Assembly: GCA_052139695.1 (NCBI GenBank)
Contig: JBKQWF010000320.1
Coordinates: forward strand, 52,382 to 116,381
Reading direction: 5' to 3'
Length of the DNA: 64,000 bases
Source of the DNA: PLGF01 sp052139695
GTDB taxonomy: Bacteria > Verrucomicrobiota > Verrucomicrobiia > Limisphaerales > Palsa-1400
The notes beneath the pieces were generated by a model. That model saw only the letters and a list, made by a program, of their open reading frames with translations, was not told where the DNA came from and made no database searches. The translations under genes and the position numbers were made by a program. Positions 26,421 to 35,571 of the stretch are shown here, one piece after another. Each line of letters begins with the position of its first letter. Within the stretch, counting starts at the first letter, position 1.

Positions 26421-27586
26421 TCCAGTTCATCGCGCGAGGGGAGTTGCGGAAATTTTTTGTGCGGCTCCTGCTGGTACCAAAAGGCCACCGAAGCCACGTC
26501 GTCGTCCAAAGGAAGATAACGGCCACCCGGCTGCCAGCCCAAGGCTTGGATGGTCACTTTGAGATCGTGCTGGAAGCGGACCGGATCGGGAATGTGCCAG
26601 CGATAGAGGCTGAATCGTTGCACCGCGTCATAAAGGCCATCGGGGCGGATGACTTGCGGGAGCCCTGTGTAAGGAGTGGTAAACTCCGTGTACACGGTTT
26701 TGCCGTTGGGGCCGCTGCCTTCAAAATCATAAGCGCCGCAGAAATAGTCCTCGGTGCCAGTGCCGCAAATGGTCGGAAACTCCTGATCGCCGTCGATAAA
26801 GAACTTGATCTCGCCCTCGCCCCACCAGCCCGTGTGATGGACGCCCCAGGCAAGGTAGGTGCCCACATATTGGCCGTTGCCCTCCACGCCGTCCAAAATA
26901 GTGTAGGTCCCTTTGGTTTTCAATGGGTTCTCCCGGTGGAATTGGGCGTGGAAATAGGCGGCGTTTTCGGGCACTTCGCCCAGGGCATAGTTGACTTGGT
27001 AGTAGAGAACCATTTGGTCGTCGGCGAGATTCTCCATCGTAATGCGGCACTTTTTGTGAAATGGCATCGGCCAATAGCAATTGAAGCCACAACGCGGGTT
27101 GACGCAAACCGGCAGCGATTGGATGAGTGGGCAGCGGTCCCACTGGGCCCAACCGCTGGCGAAAAAGTCGGCGACGGGGACTTCGACCGACGGATCAGTT
27201 TCATCGTCCCAGTAGAAGCGCAGGATGGAAGTGCGCCAATTGCCGGTCGGGGTCATCCAGATGCTGCGGATGGAGCCTGGACCTTTGATTTCGGCGAGGG
27301 TGAAGGTGCTTTTGCCTTTGATCACCACCGAAGGGGAAACCTTCCAGCCGCGCCCCAAGTCGCGGGCGGCCCCCTTGCCCGTGCCTTCCGTAGCCATGCC
27401 CCCCTGGCCTTTTTCGCCGGTGAAATTCTCCGCGCTGATGGAGCGGCTTTGGACGTTGTAAAGGCGCGCAATGTTGTCAAGGCTAACGTTTAGGCCGGCC
27501 GCCGACGGGTCATCCGCGCCCCTAGCGGAGGAAATGGCCAGCAGCGTGGAGAACGTGAGGACGAGGCTGAGAATAGTTTTGTTCAT
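26411..27586 (-). CDS. GH172 (DUF2961) glycoside hydrolase
   Basis: 391 residues with a signal peptide (MNKTILSLVLTFSTLLAISS, cleavage near SARG). Family blocks: GPGSIRSIWMTP, LRFYWDDETDPSVEVPVADFF, LDGVEGNGQYVGTYLAWGV and GTGTEDYFCGAYDF, the last carrying the acidic residues used in catalysis. GH172 includes difructose dianhydride hydrolases and alpha-arabinofuranosidases. Export and neighbourhood fit polysaccharide use; the substrate is not readable. Confidence 0.85.
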   Translation of the reverse strand: MNKTILSLVLTFSTLLAISSARGADDPSAAGLNVSLDNIARLYNVQSRSISAENFTGEKGQGGMATEGTGKGAARDLGRGWKVSPSVVIKGKSTFTLAEIKGPGSIRSIWMTPTGNWRTSILRFYWDDETDPSVEVPVADFFASGWAQWDRCPLIQSLPVCVNPRCGFNCYWPMPFHKKCRITMENLADDQMVLYYQVNYALGEVPENAAYFHAQFHRENPLKTKGTYTILDGVEGNGQYVGTYLAWGVHHTGWWGEGEIKFFIDGDQEFPTICGTGTEDYFCGAYDFEGSGPNGKTVYTEFTTPYTGLPQVIRPDGLYDAVQRFSLYRWHIPDPVRFQHDLKVTIQALGWQPGGRYLPLDDDVASVAFWYQQEPHKKFPQLPSRDELEWH

Positions 27587-27863
27587 AGCGCAAAAGTCGA
27601 ATTATGTGGCGCGATTGTGGTGCGGACGCCAACAGGTTGTCAAAGTGCATTTTTCCCGTAGGCTGTCGGCGGCAGGCTGGCTTGGGAAAGGCAGGGTCGC
27701 CTTGCCGAGGCGACCGCTCCGGCGAGAAATACCGGCGGACGGCTCGGCGAGCTCGGCGAGCCGTCCCTACGTGGATGAGTTGGAGAAACGCAAGAGTTCG
27801 CGCGAATGAGCTTGCGGCGGAGTGACTGGCCTAGTTTTATGAGGCGCGAAGGTTTTGATTCGG
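27587..27863. repeat. intergenic palindromic repeats (GGGTCGCC type)
   Basis: At 27683-27715 the string ggaaaggcagggtcgcc is followed by an inverted copy, gaggcgacc. The same unit is at 32865-32900. It is followed at 27733-27770 by ggctcggcgagctcggcgag, a second imperfect palindrome. No gene seen. Confidence 0.6.
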
Positions 27864-29324
27864 ATGGAGCTTTATCCAAAACATTATTGTGGTGTCTTCG
27901 GCATTTACGGGCATCCCAATGCCGCGGAATTGGTCTATTACGGCCTCTACGCCTTGCAGCATCGCGGCCAGGAGAGCGCGGGGATCGTGGCGTGCGATGG
28001 CCGGCAGTTCCGCGAACACAAACGCATGGGCCTGGTGTCGCAGATTTTCACCGGCGAAATCCTGCACGACTTGACGGGTCACATGGCGGTCGGCCATACC
28101 CGTTATTCCACCACGGGTTCTTCGCACTTGCGCAATGCCCAGCCTTTGACGGGCGACGGCAAGCGCGGGCATATCGCCATTGCCCACAACGGCAACCTGA
28201 CCAATGCCGCCAAATTGCGCGAAGACCTGGAGGAGCATGGCGCGATTTTCACCACGACCGTGGATAGTGAGATCGTCCTGCACCTGCTGTGCCAGCCCGC
28301 TCCCGGCGGCAGCGAAAACAATCTTCTGCAAACTGTCCGGCGGCTGGAAGGGGCTTATTCCCTGGTCATCATGACGGAGCAGGAATTAATCGGCGTGCGG
28401 GACCCTTTTGGCTTTCGTCCGCTTTGCCTGGGCCGGGTGGGGGATGGCTGGGTCTTGTCCAGCGAAAGCTGCGCGCTCGATTTGATTTCGGCCAAATTCG
28501 AGCGGGACATTGAGCCTGGGGAAATTGTAATTATTGACAAAAATGGCCCGCGCAGCTTGCAGGCTTTCCCCGCCCATACCAAGCGCGCCTTCTGTATTTT
28601 TGAATATGTTTATTTCGCCCGGCCGGACAGCAACATTGCCGACCGCAACGTTTATCAGGTGCGAGTGAAAATGGGCCGCGAACTGGCCCACGAACACCCG
28701 CTTGACGCGGACGTGATCGTGCCCGTGCCCGACAGCGGCAATTGCGCGGCGCTGGGCTACTCGCTGGAGTCGAAGATTCCCTACGAAATGGCTTTTGTCC
28801 GCAACCATTACGTGGGTCGGAGCTTCTTGCAGCCCTCGCAATTGATCAGGGATTTCAATGTGCGGGTGAAGCTCAACCTCATTTCGGAGTTGGTCCGCGA
28901 CAAGCGCGTCGTCGTGGTGGATGATTCGATTGTGCGCGGCACAACCTGCAAAGCGCGCGTCAATAATCTGAAAGAAGCGGGAGCCAAAGAAGTCCACGTC
29001 CTGGTAAGCTGTCCGCCGCACATGAACCCGTGCGTCTATGGCATTGACTTCCCTGACCGCAGCAAGTTGATGGCGGCCAACAACACGGTGGACGAAATCC
29101 GCCGTTACCTGAACGCCGATTCGCTCGGCTATTTATCGGAAGCGGGAATGGTGCGGGCGACGGGTTTGCCGGCCAATTCCTTCTGCATGGCCTGCTATAA
29201 CGGCAAGTACCCCGTGCCCTACGATCCAACGGTGGACAAAAACATTATGGAACGGCGCCGGTCCCGCAGCGAGAGCCTGGGCGAGGAACTGGAAAAGGAA
29301 AAGTTGCAGATCACGCTGTTGTAA
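27864..29324 (+). CDS. purF: amidophosphoribosyltransferase
   Basis: 486 residues from ATG MELYPKHYCGVFGIYGHPNA; a TTG at 27855 could add three residues. Cys9 (CGVFG) becomes the N-terminal glutaminase nucleophile after propeptide removal. VVVVDDSIVRGTTCKARV is the PRPP loop. CIFEYVYFARPDS, CPPHMNPCVYG and FCMACYNGKYPVPYD carry the cysteines that bind the 4Fe-4S cluster in the Bacillus-type enzyme. It catalyses the first committed step of purine synthesis. Convergent with the TonB receptor gene, 20 bp apart. Confidence 0.95.
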   Translation: MELYPKHYCGVFGIYGHPNAAELVYYGLYALQHRGQESAGIVACDGRQFREHKRMGLVSQIFTGEILHDLTGHMAVGHTRYSTTGSSHLRNAQPLTGDGKRGHIAIAHNGNLTNAAKLREDLEEHGAIFTTTVDSEIVLHLLCQPAPGGSENNLLQTVRRLEGAYSLVIMTEQELIGVRDPFGFRPLCLGRVGDGWVLSSESCALDLISAKFERDIEPGEIVIIDKNGPRSLQAFPAHTKRAFCIFEYVYFARPDSNIADRNVYQVRVKMGRELAHEHPLDADVIVPVPDSGNCAALGYSLESKIPYEMAFVRNHYVGRSFLQPSQLIRDFNVRVKLNLISELVRDKRVVVVDDSIVRGTTCKARVNNLKEAGAKEVHVLVSCPPHMNPCVYGIDFPDRSKLMAANNTVDEIRRYLNADSLGYLSEAGMVRATGLPANSFCMACYNGKYPVPYDPTVDKNIMERRRSRSESLGEELEKEKLQITLL

Positions 29325-29344
29325 CGTCCCGCATGGGCCGCGCC

Positions 29345-31540
29345 CTAGAATCGCGCGGTTACGCCGCCCCGGATTTGGAAGGGTTCGACGGGATGGAAGA
29401 CGTCGGTGAACGCAGGCGCGGCGGCGGGCGTGATGCGCGAGGTGTAGGCGTAGTCAATGTCGTGGTCGCGGCTGTCGAGCAGGTTCAAAAATTCGACAAA
29501 AACCCGCCAGGTCTTGTTGATCTGGTAGCTGGCTTCCGCGTTGAGCAGCAGGGTGGCAGCCGAGCGATACTCACCGTCGGAAGTCAAGTCGCGCGGACCG
29601 AAGCAGCGCAAGCGCAGGCTGGCTGAAAACCCGCGTTCATCGAAGAGCGTAATACCCCCGGAAATCACCGCCCCGACCGCTTCCGGCACGCGCGTGCCGC
29701 CGGGGCCCAGGGTCGCGCTGCCCGGAGCAATCGGCGCGGCATCGGCTGGGTCCGCCGAGGTGAAACGGGCGGTGGATTCCGCCAAGTCAAGGTCAAGAGC
29801 CAGATGTTTGACAGGCGTGTAGTAATTGGCCCATTCGACGCCGAAGCGATAGTCCGGCTCTTTTGAAGCCACCGTGCTGCCGGTGTCGCCATCCTGCAGC
29901 AGTTCGGAATCGCTGTAGAGATACCACAGCGAAAGAGCGCTTTGCAGATGCGGCAATGCCAACGTGCGCGCGCCAATTTCCGCCCCTTTGGTTTGGATCA
30001 AGCCGGGGATTCTCGAAACAGACGTTCCCGGATAGGGATTGATGGCCGAGACCGGTTCGATCATTTGCGTGGCGCCGCGTCCGTCGTTGCTATGAAAACT
30101 GAATCCGCCCTGCGCATAAAGTTCCGTCTTGGCCCACGGGCCAAAAATCAAACTCAGCTTCGGTTCGGGCAGCAGCGTGGCGGACGTGCCGGTGTTCGCC
30201 GGGGTCACGAGGCTGTTGACATCGAAGTAATCCAGATCGCCGCGCAGGGCCAGGACCGAGCGGAACTTGTCCGTCCACCGGACTTCGTTTTCGGCGTAAA
30301 GTCCAACGTCGGTGTCGGTAAAATAATCAGCTTCCACGGTCGCGGGCAAAGCCGTGCCGGTGGCGGAATCAAATTTGTTGACACGGACACGGTCTTCCGT
30401 CTGGTAAAGTCCGTTGTTGATCCAGTCGTTGCGGACTTGGAGGCCGAAAGAATTTTGCACTTCTCTGCCAAACCATTGGCTGGAAATAGTGTGGCGGGCA
30501 TCCAATCCGCCCACCCAGCGCCGGTCCTGTTGTTGAAACTGGTCGCCGCGATTGGTGTCCGTCAGGTAATAGGTGAAATCGGAAAACAAATCCAAGTCGT
30601 AGTAGAATTCGTAGGCCGTGATTTTGGTTTCGGAATTTCCGTCCTGGCGATGCCATTCGGCTTGCAGGCTGTAACGATCTGATTCGCCGCCATCCGTGGG
30701 GTTGAGCGTGCCGTAAAAACCGACCAACGGCACGGCGTTTTCCGCCAATTGATCGCTCGAATTCCATTTGCCGTGATAGGCGCGGCCCGTGATGCTGAAG
30801 CCATTGGCCAAGTCGCCCTGGCTGTAAGTCAAAATGCCGTTGAATTTGGAATAGTTATCCGGATGCACCCAGGGACCGTCGTCGTGAAACGCTTCACCAC
30901 CGTAGAGCAAGCTGCCGGATCCGACCTTTTGCGAGATGCCGAAAACGCCGCGCTCATAACCATACATCCCGCCTTCCACGGTCAGGAAGTCCTGGGGCAG
31001 TGTTTGGTAAAACGCCAGATGGGCCGCGCCGGCTGAACCGTAGTTGCCAACATCGGCGTAATAAGGCCCTTTCTCGTAGTCCAACCGCCGCACAAACTCC
31101 GGGATAACCACGTTCATGTCCGAGTAGCCCTCGCCGTGGGCGTGCGACGGCAGGTTGAGCGGCATATCATCGAGATAGGTGGCGAAGTCCGTGCCGTGAT
31201 CCAGGTTGAAGCCGCGGAGGAAATACTGGTTGGCTTTGCCCCCGCCGGCGTGCTGCGTGATGATCATGCCAGGAACAGTTTCCAGGATTTCGCCGGAGCG
31301 CAAGAGTGGACGAGCGTCTAGTTGACTAGCGCCCACAGTCCCCTGCGTGGCCGACGTGGCAACACCAATCAAGCTGTCTTGCCGGCCTTCGACCACCACT
31401 TCGGGCAGGGCGGTGGGCGCCTGGTTGGTCGTGGCCGCCGACGCATTGGTTTCCTGCGCCATGGCGGAGCCGCTGAGAAAGCATGCCGTGGCGCATACGA
31501 TCCATCGGCCTAGTTCAGCGCTCGTCTTGCCAGTTTTCAT
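29345..31540 (-). CDS. TonB-dependent receptor, probable nickel uptake
   Basis: 731 residues from MKTGKTSAELGRW, which starts a signal peptide ending SGSAMAQE; ATGs further upstream would lengthen the n-region. The plug is EVVVEGRQDSLIG, LRSGEILETVPGMIITQHAG, QYFLRGFNLDHGTDF. The rest is a 22-strand barrel ending in GGVTARF with the terminal Phe typical of BamA substrates. It is divergent from a NiCoT permease with a NikR-type operator in between, and nikR follows the permease, so nickel (or a nickel chelate) is the inferred substrate. No substrate motif is visible in the protein itself. Confidence 0.85.
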   Translation of the reverse strand: MKTGKTSAELGRWIVCATACFLSGSAMAQETNASAATTNQAPTALPEVVVEGRQDSLIGVATSATQGTVGASQLDARPLLRSGEILETVPGMIITQHAGGGKANQYFLRGFNLDHGTDFATYLDDMPLNLPSHAHGEGYSDMNVVIPEFVRRLDYEKGPYYADVGNYGSAGAAHLAFYQTLPQDFLTVEGGMYGYERGVFGISQKVGSGSLLYGGEAFHDDGPWVHPDNYSKFNGILTYSQGDLANGFSITGRAYHGKWNSSDQLAENAVPLVGFYGTLNPTDGGESDRYSLQAEWHRQDGNSETKITAYEFYYDLDLFSDFTYYLTDTNRGDQFQQQDRRWVGGLDARHTISSQWFGREVQNSFGLQVRNDWINNGLYQTEDRVRVNKFDSATGTALPATVEADYFTDTDVGLYAENEVRWTDKFRSVLALRGDLDYFDVNSLVTPANTGTSATLLPEPKLSLIFGPWAKTELYAQGGFSFHSNDGRGATQMIEPVSAINPYPGTSVSRIPGLIQTKGAEIGARTLALPHLQSALSLWYLYSDSELLQDGDTGSTVASKEPDYRFGVEWANYYTPVKHLALDLDLAESTARFTSADPADAAPIAPGSATLGPGGTRVPEAVGAVISGGITLFDERGFSASLRLRCFGPRDLTSDGEYRSAATLLLNAEASYQINKTWRVFVEFLNLLDSRDHDIDYAYTSRITPAAAPAFTDVFHPVEPFQIRGGVTARF

Positions 31541-31671
31541 GACCAATGTCATACGAAGTAAGACCCATTTCGGATGCGGACAAAATGACGGCCGACGCAT
31601 GCGTCAAATGCGCCAGCACCCTCCTGGGCATTTCGGCCGCGATTTTCAAGTTTGACTTGGCGCGAGCAATG

Positions 31672-31699
31672 GTGTTACTTTTACCACCATAGGTAATAC
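31672..31699. promoter_or_regulatory. NikR-type operator
   Basis: GTGTTAC, 14 bases, GTAATAC. This fits the GTGTTAC-N13/14-GTAACAC NikR motif reported for delta-proteobacteria with one mismatch. A further GTGTTAC half-site is at 31710-31716. It lies between the divergent TonB receptor and NiCoT genes, next to nikR. Confidence 0.65.
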
Positions 31700-31766
31700 G
31701 GCTATGCCAGTGTTACGCAAGCGGAAAACCGTGGACGGGGAACTTGGGCCAGGCGCACATTTATCT

Positions 31767-32849
31767 ATGGCAATGTTGATTTCGCAAGAGGAGGCCGGGC
31801 AAAACGCCCCGATGGGTCCGCGCAGCATGAAAGGGCGCGTTCTGCTCATGTATGCCTTGCTGGCTGGCATCAATGTGGGGGCGTGGGTCTGGGCGCTGCT
31901 GGCCTTTCATCATTATCCGGTTTTGTTGGGCACGGCTTTTCTCGCCTACACCTTTGGCCTTCGTCATGCGGTTGATGCGGACCACATCGCCGCCATCGAC
32001 AATGTGACGCGCAAGCTCATGCAACAGGGGAAACGCCCCGTCGCCATCGGTTTCTTTTTTTCTCTCGGCCATTCGACCATCGTTTTCGCGTTGTCGGTCG
32101 CCATCGCCTTAACCTCCGTCGCGATCAAGGACCGGTTCGGCGCTTATGGAGCGATTGGCGGAATGATTGGCAGCGGCGTTTCCGTGTTTTTCCTTTTAGC
32201 CATCGCCTTGGCCAATATTCTGATATTGATCTCGCTTTTTCGGACCTTTCAAAATGTCAAGCGGGGCGGGCGTTTTGTCGATGAGGACCTCGACCTGCTG
32301 CTGGGGAAGCGCGGTTTTTTTGGGCGCATTTTCCGCAGCTTGTTTCAATTGATTGGGCATAGCTGGCAAATGTATTTGGTCGGCTTTCTCTTCGGCCTGG
32401 GTTTCGACACGGCAACGGAAGTGGGTCTGCTGGGGATCGCCGCCAAGGAAGCGACTAAAGGTTTGCCGGTCTGGTCGATCTTGGTCTTCCCAACGCTTTT
32501 CATGGCCGGCATGGCATTGATCGATTCGACCGACAGCATTTTGATGGTGGGCGCTTATGGATGGGCCTTCGTCAAGCCGATCCGCAAACTCTATTACAAC
32601 ATCACCATCACCTTTGTCTCGGTCCTGGTGGCGCTGCTCATCGGTGGAATTGAGGCTCTTGCCTTGATCGGCGGGCATTTGAAAATCCATGGACCCGTTT
32701 GGGACCTCATCACCTCGCTTAACGACAGTTTTGGCGTCATCGGTTTTGTCATTATCGGGGTCTTCGTCGTGAGCTGGGTCGTTTCGTTCTTCATCTACCG
32801 TCTGAACCGGTACGACGACATCAAATTGGTCACTACCCCGCCGGATTAA
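31767..32849 (+). CDS. HoxN/NixA-type nickel/cobalt permease (NiCoT)
   Basis: About 360 residues with eight TM segments. FGLRHAVDADHIAAIDNVTR is the TM2 metal-binding signature (HA.DADHI) and FFFSLGHSTIVFAL is the second one (LGHS). FLFGLGFDTATEVGLLG and LFMAGMALIDSTDSILM are the third and fourth. I prefer ATG 31767 because the operator and a half-site (31672-31716) would otherwise overlap or follow the start; an in-frame ATG at 31704 is possible. It imports Ni2+ or Co2+ across the inner membrane. Followed by nikR. Confidence 0.9.
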   Translation: MAMLISQEEAGQNAPMGPRSMKGRVLLMYALLAGINVGAWVWALLAFHHYPVLLGTAFLAYTFGLRHAVDADHIAAIDNVTRKLMQQGKRPVAIGFFFSLGHSTIVFALSVAIALTSVAIKDRFGAYGAIGGMIGSGVSVFFLLAIALANILILISLFRTFQNVKRGGRFVDEDLDLLLGKRGFFGRIFRSLFQLIGHSWQMYLVGFLFGLGFDTATEVGLLGIAAKEATKGLPVWSILVFPTLFMAGMALIDSTDSILMVGAYGWAFVKPIRKLYYNITITFVSVLVALLIGGIEALALIGGHLKIHGPVWDLITSLNDSFGVIGFVIIGVFVVSWVVSFFIYRLNRYDDIKLVTTPPD

Positions 32850-33033
32850 GGGTGAGCGGAGTGCCTGGAAAGGCAGGGTCGCCTCGGCGAGGCGACCACT
32901 CGAGAGCGACACACTCCTCGGACACCTCGGCGAGGCGTCCCTGCTACCAGGGGGCGTCCCTGCCCTCCAATGCCGGCGCGTTTTACCATTGGACCGCCTT
33001 TGCACGCCGCCTTCGGTATGCTATGCTCGGAGG
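32850..33033. repeat. palindromic repeats between NiCoT and nikR
   Basis: At 32865-32900 the unit ggaaaggcagggtcgcc with its inverted copy recurs from 27683. At 32923-32965 there is cacctcggcgaggcgtccct and further CCCT palindromes. No gene and no second NikR site seen. Confidence 0.55.
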
Positions 33034-33462
33034 ATGAAGTCCGATCCTGTGGCCCGTTTCAGTATTTCCTTGCCGCGCGTGCTCCTGGCGCAATTGGACC
33101 AAATGTCGCGGGAGAAGGGTTATGACAATCGTTCCCTGGCCATTGCCGACATGATCCGCGCCGACCTCGTCGAACATCGGCAGAAGTTCAGCAACGAACA
33201 AATCGCCGGGACCATCACCCTGGTCTATGACCACCACAAGCATAATCTCCAGTCCGCCCTGACGGAGATACAACATGACCACGAGGACGTGATCATTTCC
33301 ACCGTCCACGTCCATCTTGACCACCACAGTTGTTTGGAAGTCATCCTCGTGCGCGGCAAAGCCGGGATCATCAAGAAGATCGCCGACGAACTCACGGTCG
33401 CCAAAGGCGTCAAACACGGCAAACTCACCGTGACCGCCACCGGGAATGATTTGCCAGGTTGA
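33034..33462 (+). CDS. nikR: nickel-responsive regulator NikR
   Basis: 142 residues. The N-terminal ribbon-helix-helix (VARFSISLPRVLLAQLDQMS) binds DNA; the C-terminal ACT-like domain holds the nickel site. HDHEDVIISTVHVHLDHHSC places His, His-X-His and Cys at the same spacing as His76, His87, His89 and Cys95 of the E. coli protein, so all four ligands are present. GGAGG abuts the ATG directly. It should repress uptake genes when nickel is ample, through the site at 31672. Confidence 0.92.
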   Translation: MKSDPVARFSISLPRVLLAQLDQMSREKGYDNRSLAIADMIRADLVEHRQKFSNEQIAGTITLVYDHHKHNLQSALTEIQHDHEDVIISTVHVHLDHHSCLEVILVRGKAGIIKKIADELTVAKGVKHGKLTVTATGNDLPG

Positions 33463-33776
33463 GTGGTAGGGCGCACTCCGTGCGCGCCGGGACCGGCATT
33501 CGACCAAACGGCGCGCTCGGAGAGCGCACCCTACCGAAGCTGCCTGTTCGGGATCCTTTCGAGACGGCCTCCGCCGAGGCGACCGGTTTATGGGATCGCA
33601 GGAATGGTGCAACAGGGAAGTGGACGAGTTCTGTCGTTCTGTCGGCGGGACGCCGATTGGAACGGTCGAGACGGCTGCGTTTCTCCGAAATGTCGCTAAG
33701 GACTGGTGGCATTATCCAAGAATTGCCTTTTCCCGCGGGTGCTTCGCTCGTATGGTGGTTGAGTAGCGATCTACAC
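33463..33776. repeat. inverted-repeat element and hairpin upstream of lepA
   Basis: 33465-33535 is a 71-bp element whose ends are inverted: GGTAGGGCGCACTCCGTGCG at the left and an imperfect reverse complement ending GCGCACCCTACC at the right. The same ggtaggg...ccgtgcgcgcc string occurs at about 52769 and, reversed, at about 41850. At 33648 there is a GGC-GGGAC-GCC hairpin. No gene: the lepA frame is open through here but the residues are not LepA-like. Confidence 0.6.
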
Positions 33777-35567
33777 ATGGACGCGGCACACATCAGAAAT
33801 TTTAGTATTATCGCCCATATTGACCATGGGAAGACGACCCTTTCCGATCGGCTTCTTCATCGCACGGGCACCATCGCGACTCGCGAAATGGAAGACCAAC
33901 TGCTCGACTCGATGGACTTGGAGCGAGAGCGGGGCATTACCATAAAGGCCCATCCTGTGACGATGTCGTACACGGCCAAGAACGGCGAAGTATATGAGTT
34001 GAACCTGATCGATACTCCTGGCCATGTCGATTTTTCTTACGAAGTGTCCCGCAGCTTGAGCGCGTGCGAAGGGGCGCTGCTGATTATCGATGCCGCGCAA
34101 GGCGTTGAGGCTCAAACTGTTGCCAATGTCCATCTGGCGATCAAGCAAAACCTCACCGTCATCCCGGTGATCAATAAAATCGATCTGCCGCATGCGAACG
34201 TCGCGGCCACCAAAGTGCAGATGGAAGATATCCTCGCCATTCCCGGCGACAACGCGATTCTGGCCAGCGCCAAAGAAGGCATCGGCATCGAGGAGATTCT
34301 CGAAGCCATTGTCTCGCGAATTCCTCCGCCCAAGCCGACGGGCGCGGTCTCCATCCAGGCTCTGGGCTTCGATTCTTATTTCGACACTTACAAAGGCGTG
34401 GTCACGCATGTGCGCATCTTCAACGGCGAGTTGCGGCCCGGCATGATGGTGCAATTGTTGCATTCAGGCAAAACCGTCGAAATCAAGGAAGTCGGCAGTT
34501 TCAACCCCAAGCCTTACGTCCGCGAAGTCCTGCAAGTGGGCGAAACCGGCTACATGACGGCCAATATTAAGAGTCCCAAGGACGTTAAAATGGGTGACAC
34601 CATCACCGACGCCCGCAACCCGTCGCCAGTCCTGCCCGGGTTTAAGGAAATCCATCCGATGGTTTTCAGCGGGCTTTACCCGATTAACACGGCCGATTAC
34701 GAACACCTCAAGGCCAACCTGGGGAAATTGCAACTCAATGATTCCGCGTTTGTTTATCAGCCGGAAAGTTCCGTCGCGCTCGGCTTCGGTTTCCGTTGCG
34801 GGTTCCTGGGACTGCTCCATTTGGAAATCGTCCAGGAACGCCTCCGCCGCGAATACGGCATGGATATTATTGCCACTTATCCGAGCGTCATCTACCGGGT
34901 GGTCATGACGGATGGAGTTGTCAAAGAAATCGACAATCCCGCATTCCTGCCGGAGGCGAATTACATCGAAAAGATCGAGGAGCCGATGGTTTTCTCGCTG
35001 GTCATCTGCCCCAACGAGTATATTGGCGACATGATGGCGTTGATCGCGGAAAAGCGCGGCGTGGTGGATCACACCGAGACCCTCGACAGCCGCCGGGTCA
35101 TGCTGACCAGCACGATGCCGCTGGGGGAGATTCTCATTGATTTTCACGACCGCATTAAAAGCATTACGCGCGGTTATGGTTCGATGGATTATGAACATGC
35201 CGGTTACCAGGCCTCCGACATGGTCAAGCTGGACCTCCTCGTCAACAGCGAACCCGTGGACGCTTTTTCCTGCATTGTCCATCGCGACAAGGCGGAGGGC
35301 AGGGGACGCGCCCTTGCCGCCAAGCTCAAGGAAGTCATTCCCCGCCAGCAATACCAAGTCGCCATCCAGGCCGCCATCGGCGGCAAAGTCATCGCCCGGG
35401 AAACGGTCAGTGCCTTGCGCAAGGACGTCACGGCGAAATGTTACGGCGGCGACATTTCCCGCAAGCGCAAGTTGTTGGAGAAACAAAAGGAAGGCAAAAA
35501 GCGCATGAAATCCTTCGGCTCCGTCAATATACCCCAGGAAGCGTTCATCGAAGTGCTCAAAGCCTAA
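33777..35567 (+). CDS. lepA: elongation factor 4 (LepA)
   Basis: 596 residues from MDAAHIRNFSIIAHIDHGKT, the usual LepA start. G motifs: AHIDHGKTT (G1), DTPGH (G3), NKIDLPHA (G4). The C-terminal domain includes FGFRCGFLGLLHLEIVQERL and ends KRMKSFGSVNIPQEAFIEVL. It is a translational GTPase that back-translocates stalled ribosomes. It precedes lepB by 4 bp, the classic lepA-lepB operon. Confidence 0.95.
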   Translation: MDAAHIRNFSIIAHIDHGKTTLSDRLLHRTGTIATREMEDQLLDSMDLERERGITIKAHPVTMSYTAKNGEVYELNLIDTPGHVDFSYEVSRSLSACEGALLIIDAAQGVEAQTVANVHLAIKQNLTVIPVINKIDLPHANVAATKVQMEDILAIPGDNAILASAKEGIGIEEILEAIVSRIPPPKPTGAVSIQALGFDSYFDTYKGVVTHVRIFNGELRPGMMVQLLHSGKTVEIKEVGSFNPKPYVREVLQVGETGYMTANIKSPKDVKMGDTITDARNPSPVLPGFKEIHPMVFSGLYPINTADYEHLKANLGKLQLNDSAFVYQPESSVALGFGFRCGFLGLLHLEIVQERLRREYGMDIIATYPSVIYRVVMTDGVVKEIDNPAFLPEANYIEKIEEPMVFSLVICPNEYIGDMMALIAEKRGVVDHTETLDSRRVMLTSTMPLGEILIDFHDRIKSITRGYGSMDYEHAGYQASDMVKLDLLVNSEPVDAFSCIVHRDKAEGRGRALAAKLKEVIPRQQYQVAIQAAIGGKVIARETVSALRKDVTAKCYGGDISRKRKLLEKQKEGKKRMKSFGSVNIPQEAFIEVLKA

Positions 35568-35571
35568 CTTT

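Noticed and set aside
32196..33005. 269-codon frame on the minus strand
   Set aside because: Antisense to the NiCoT permease gene.
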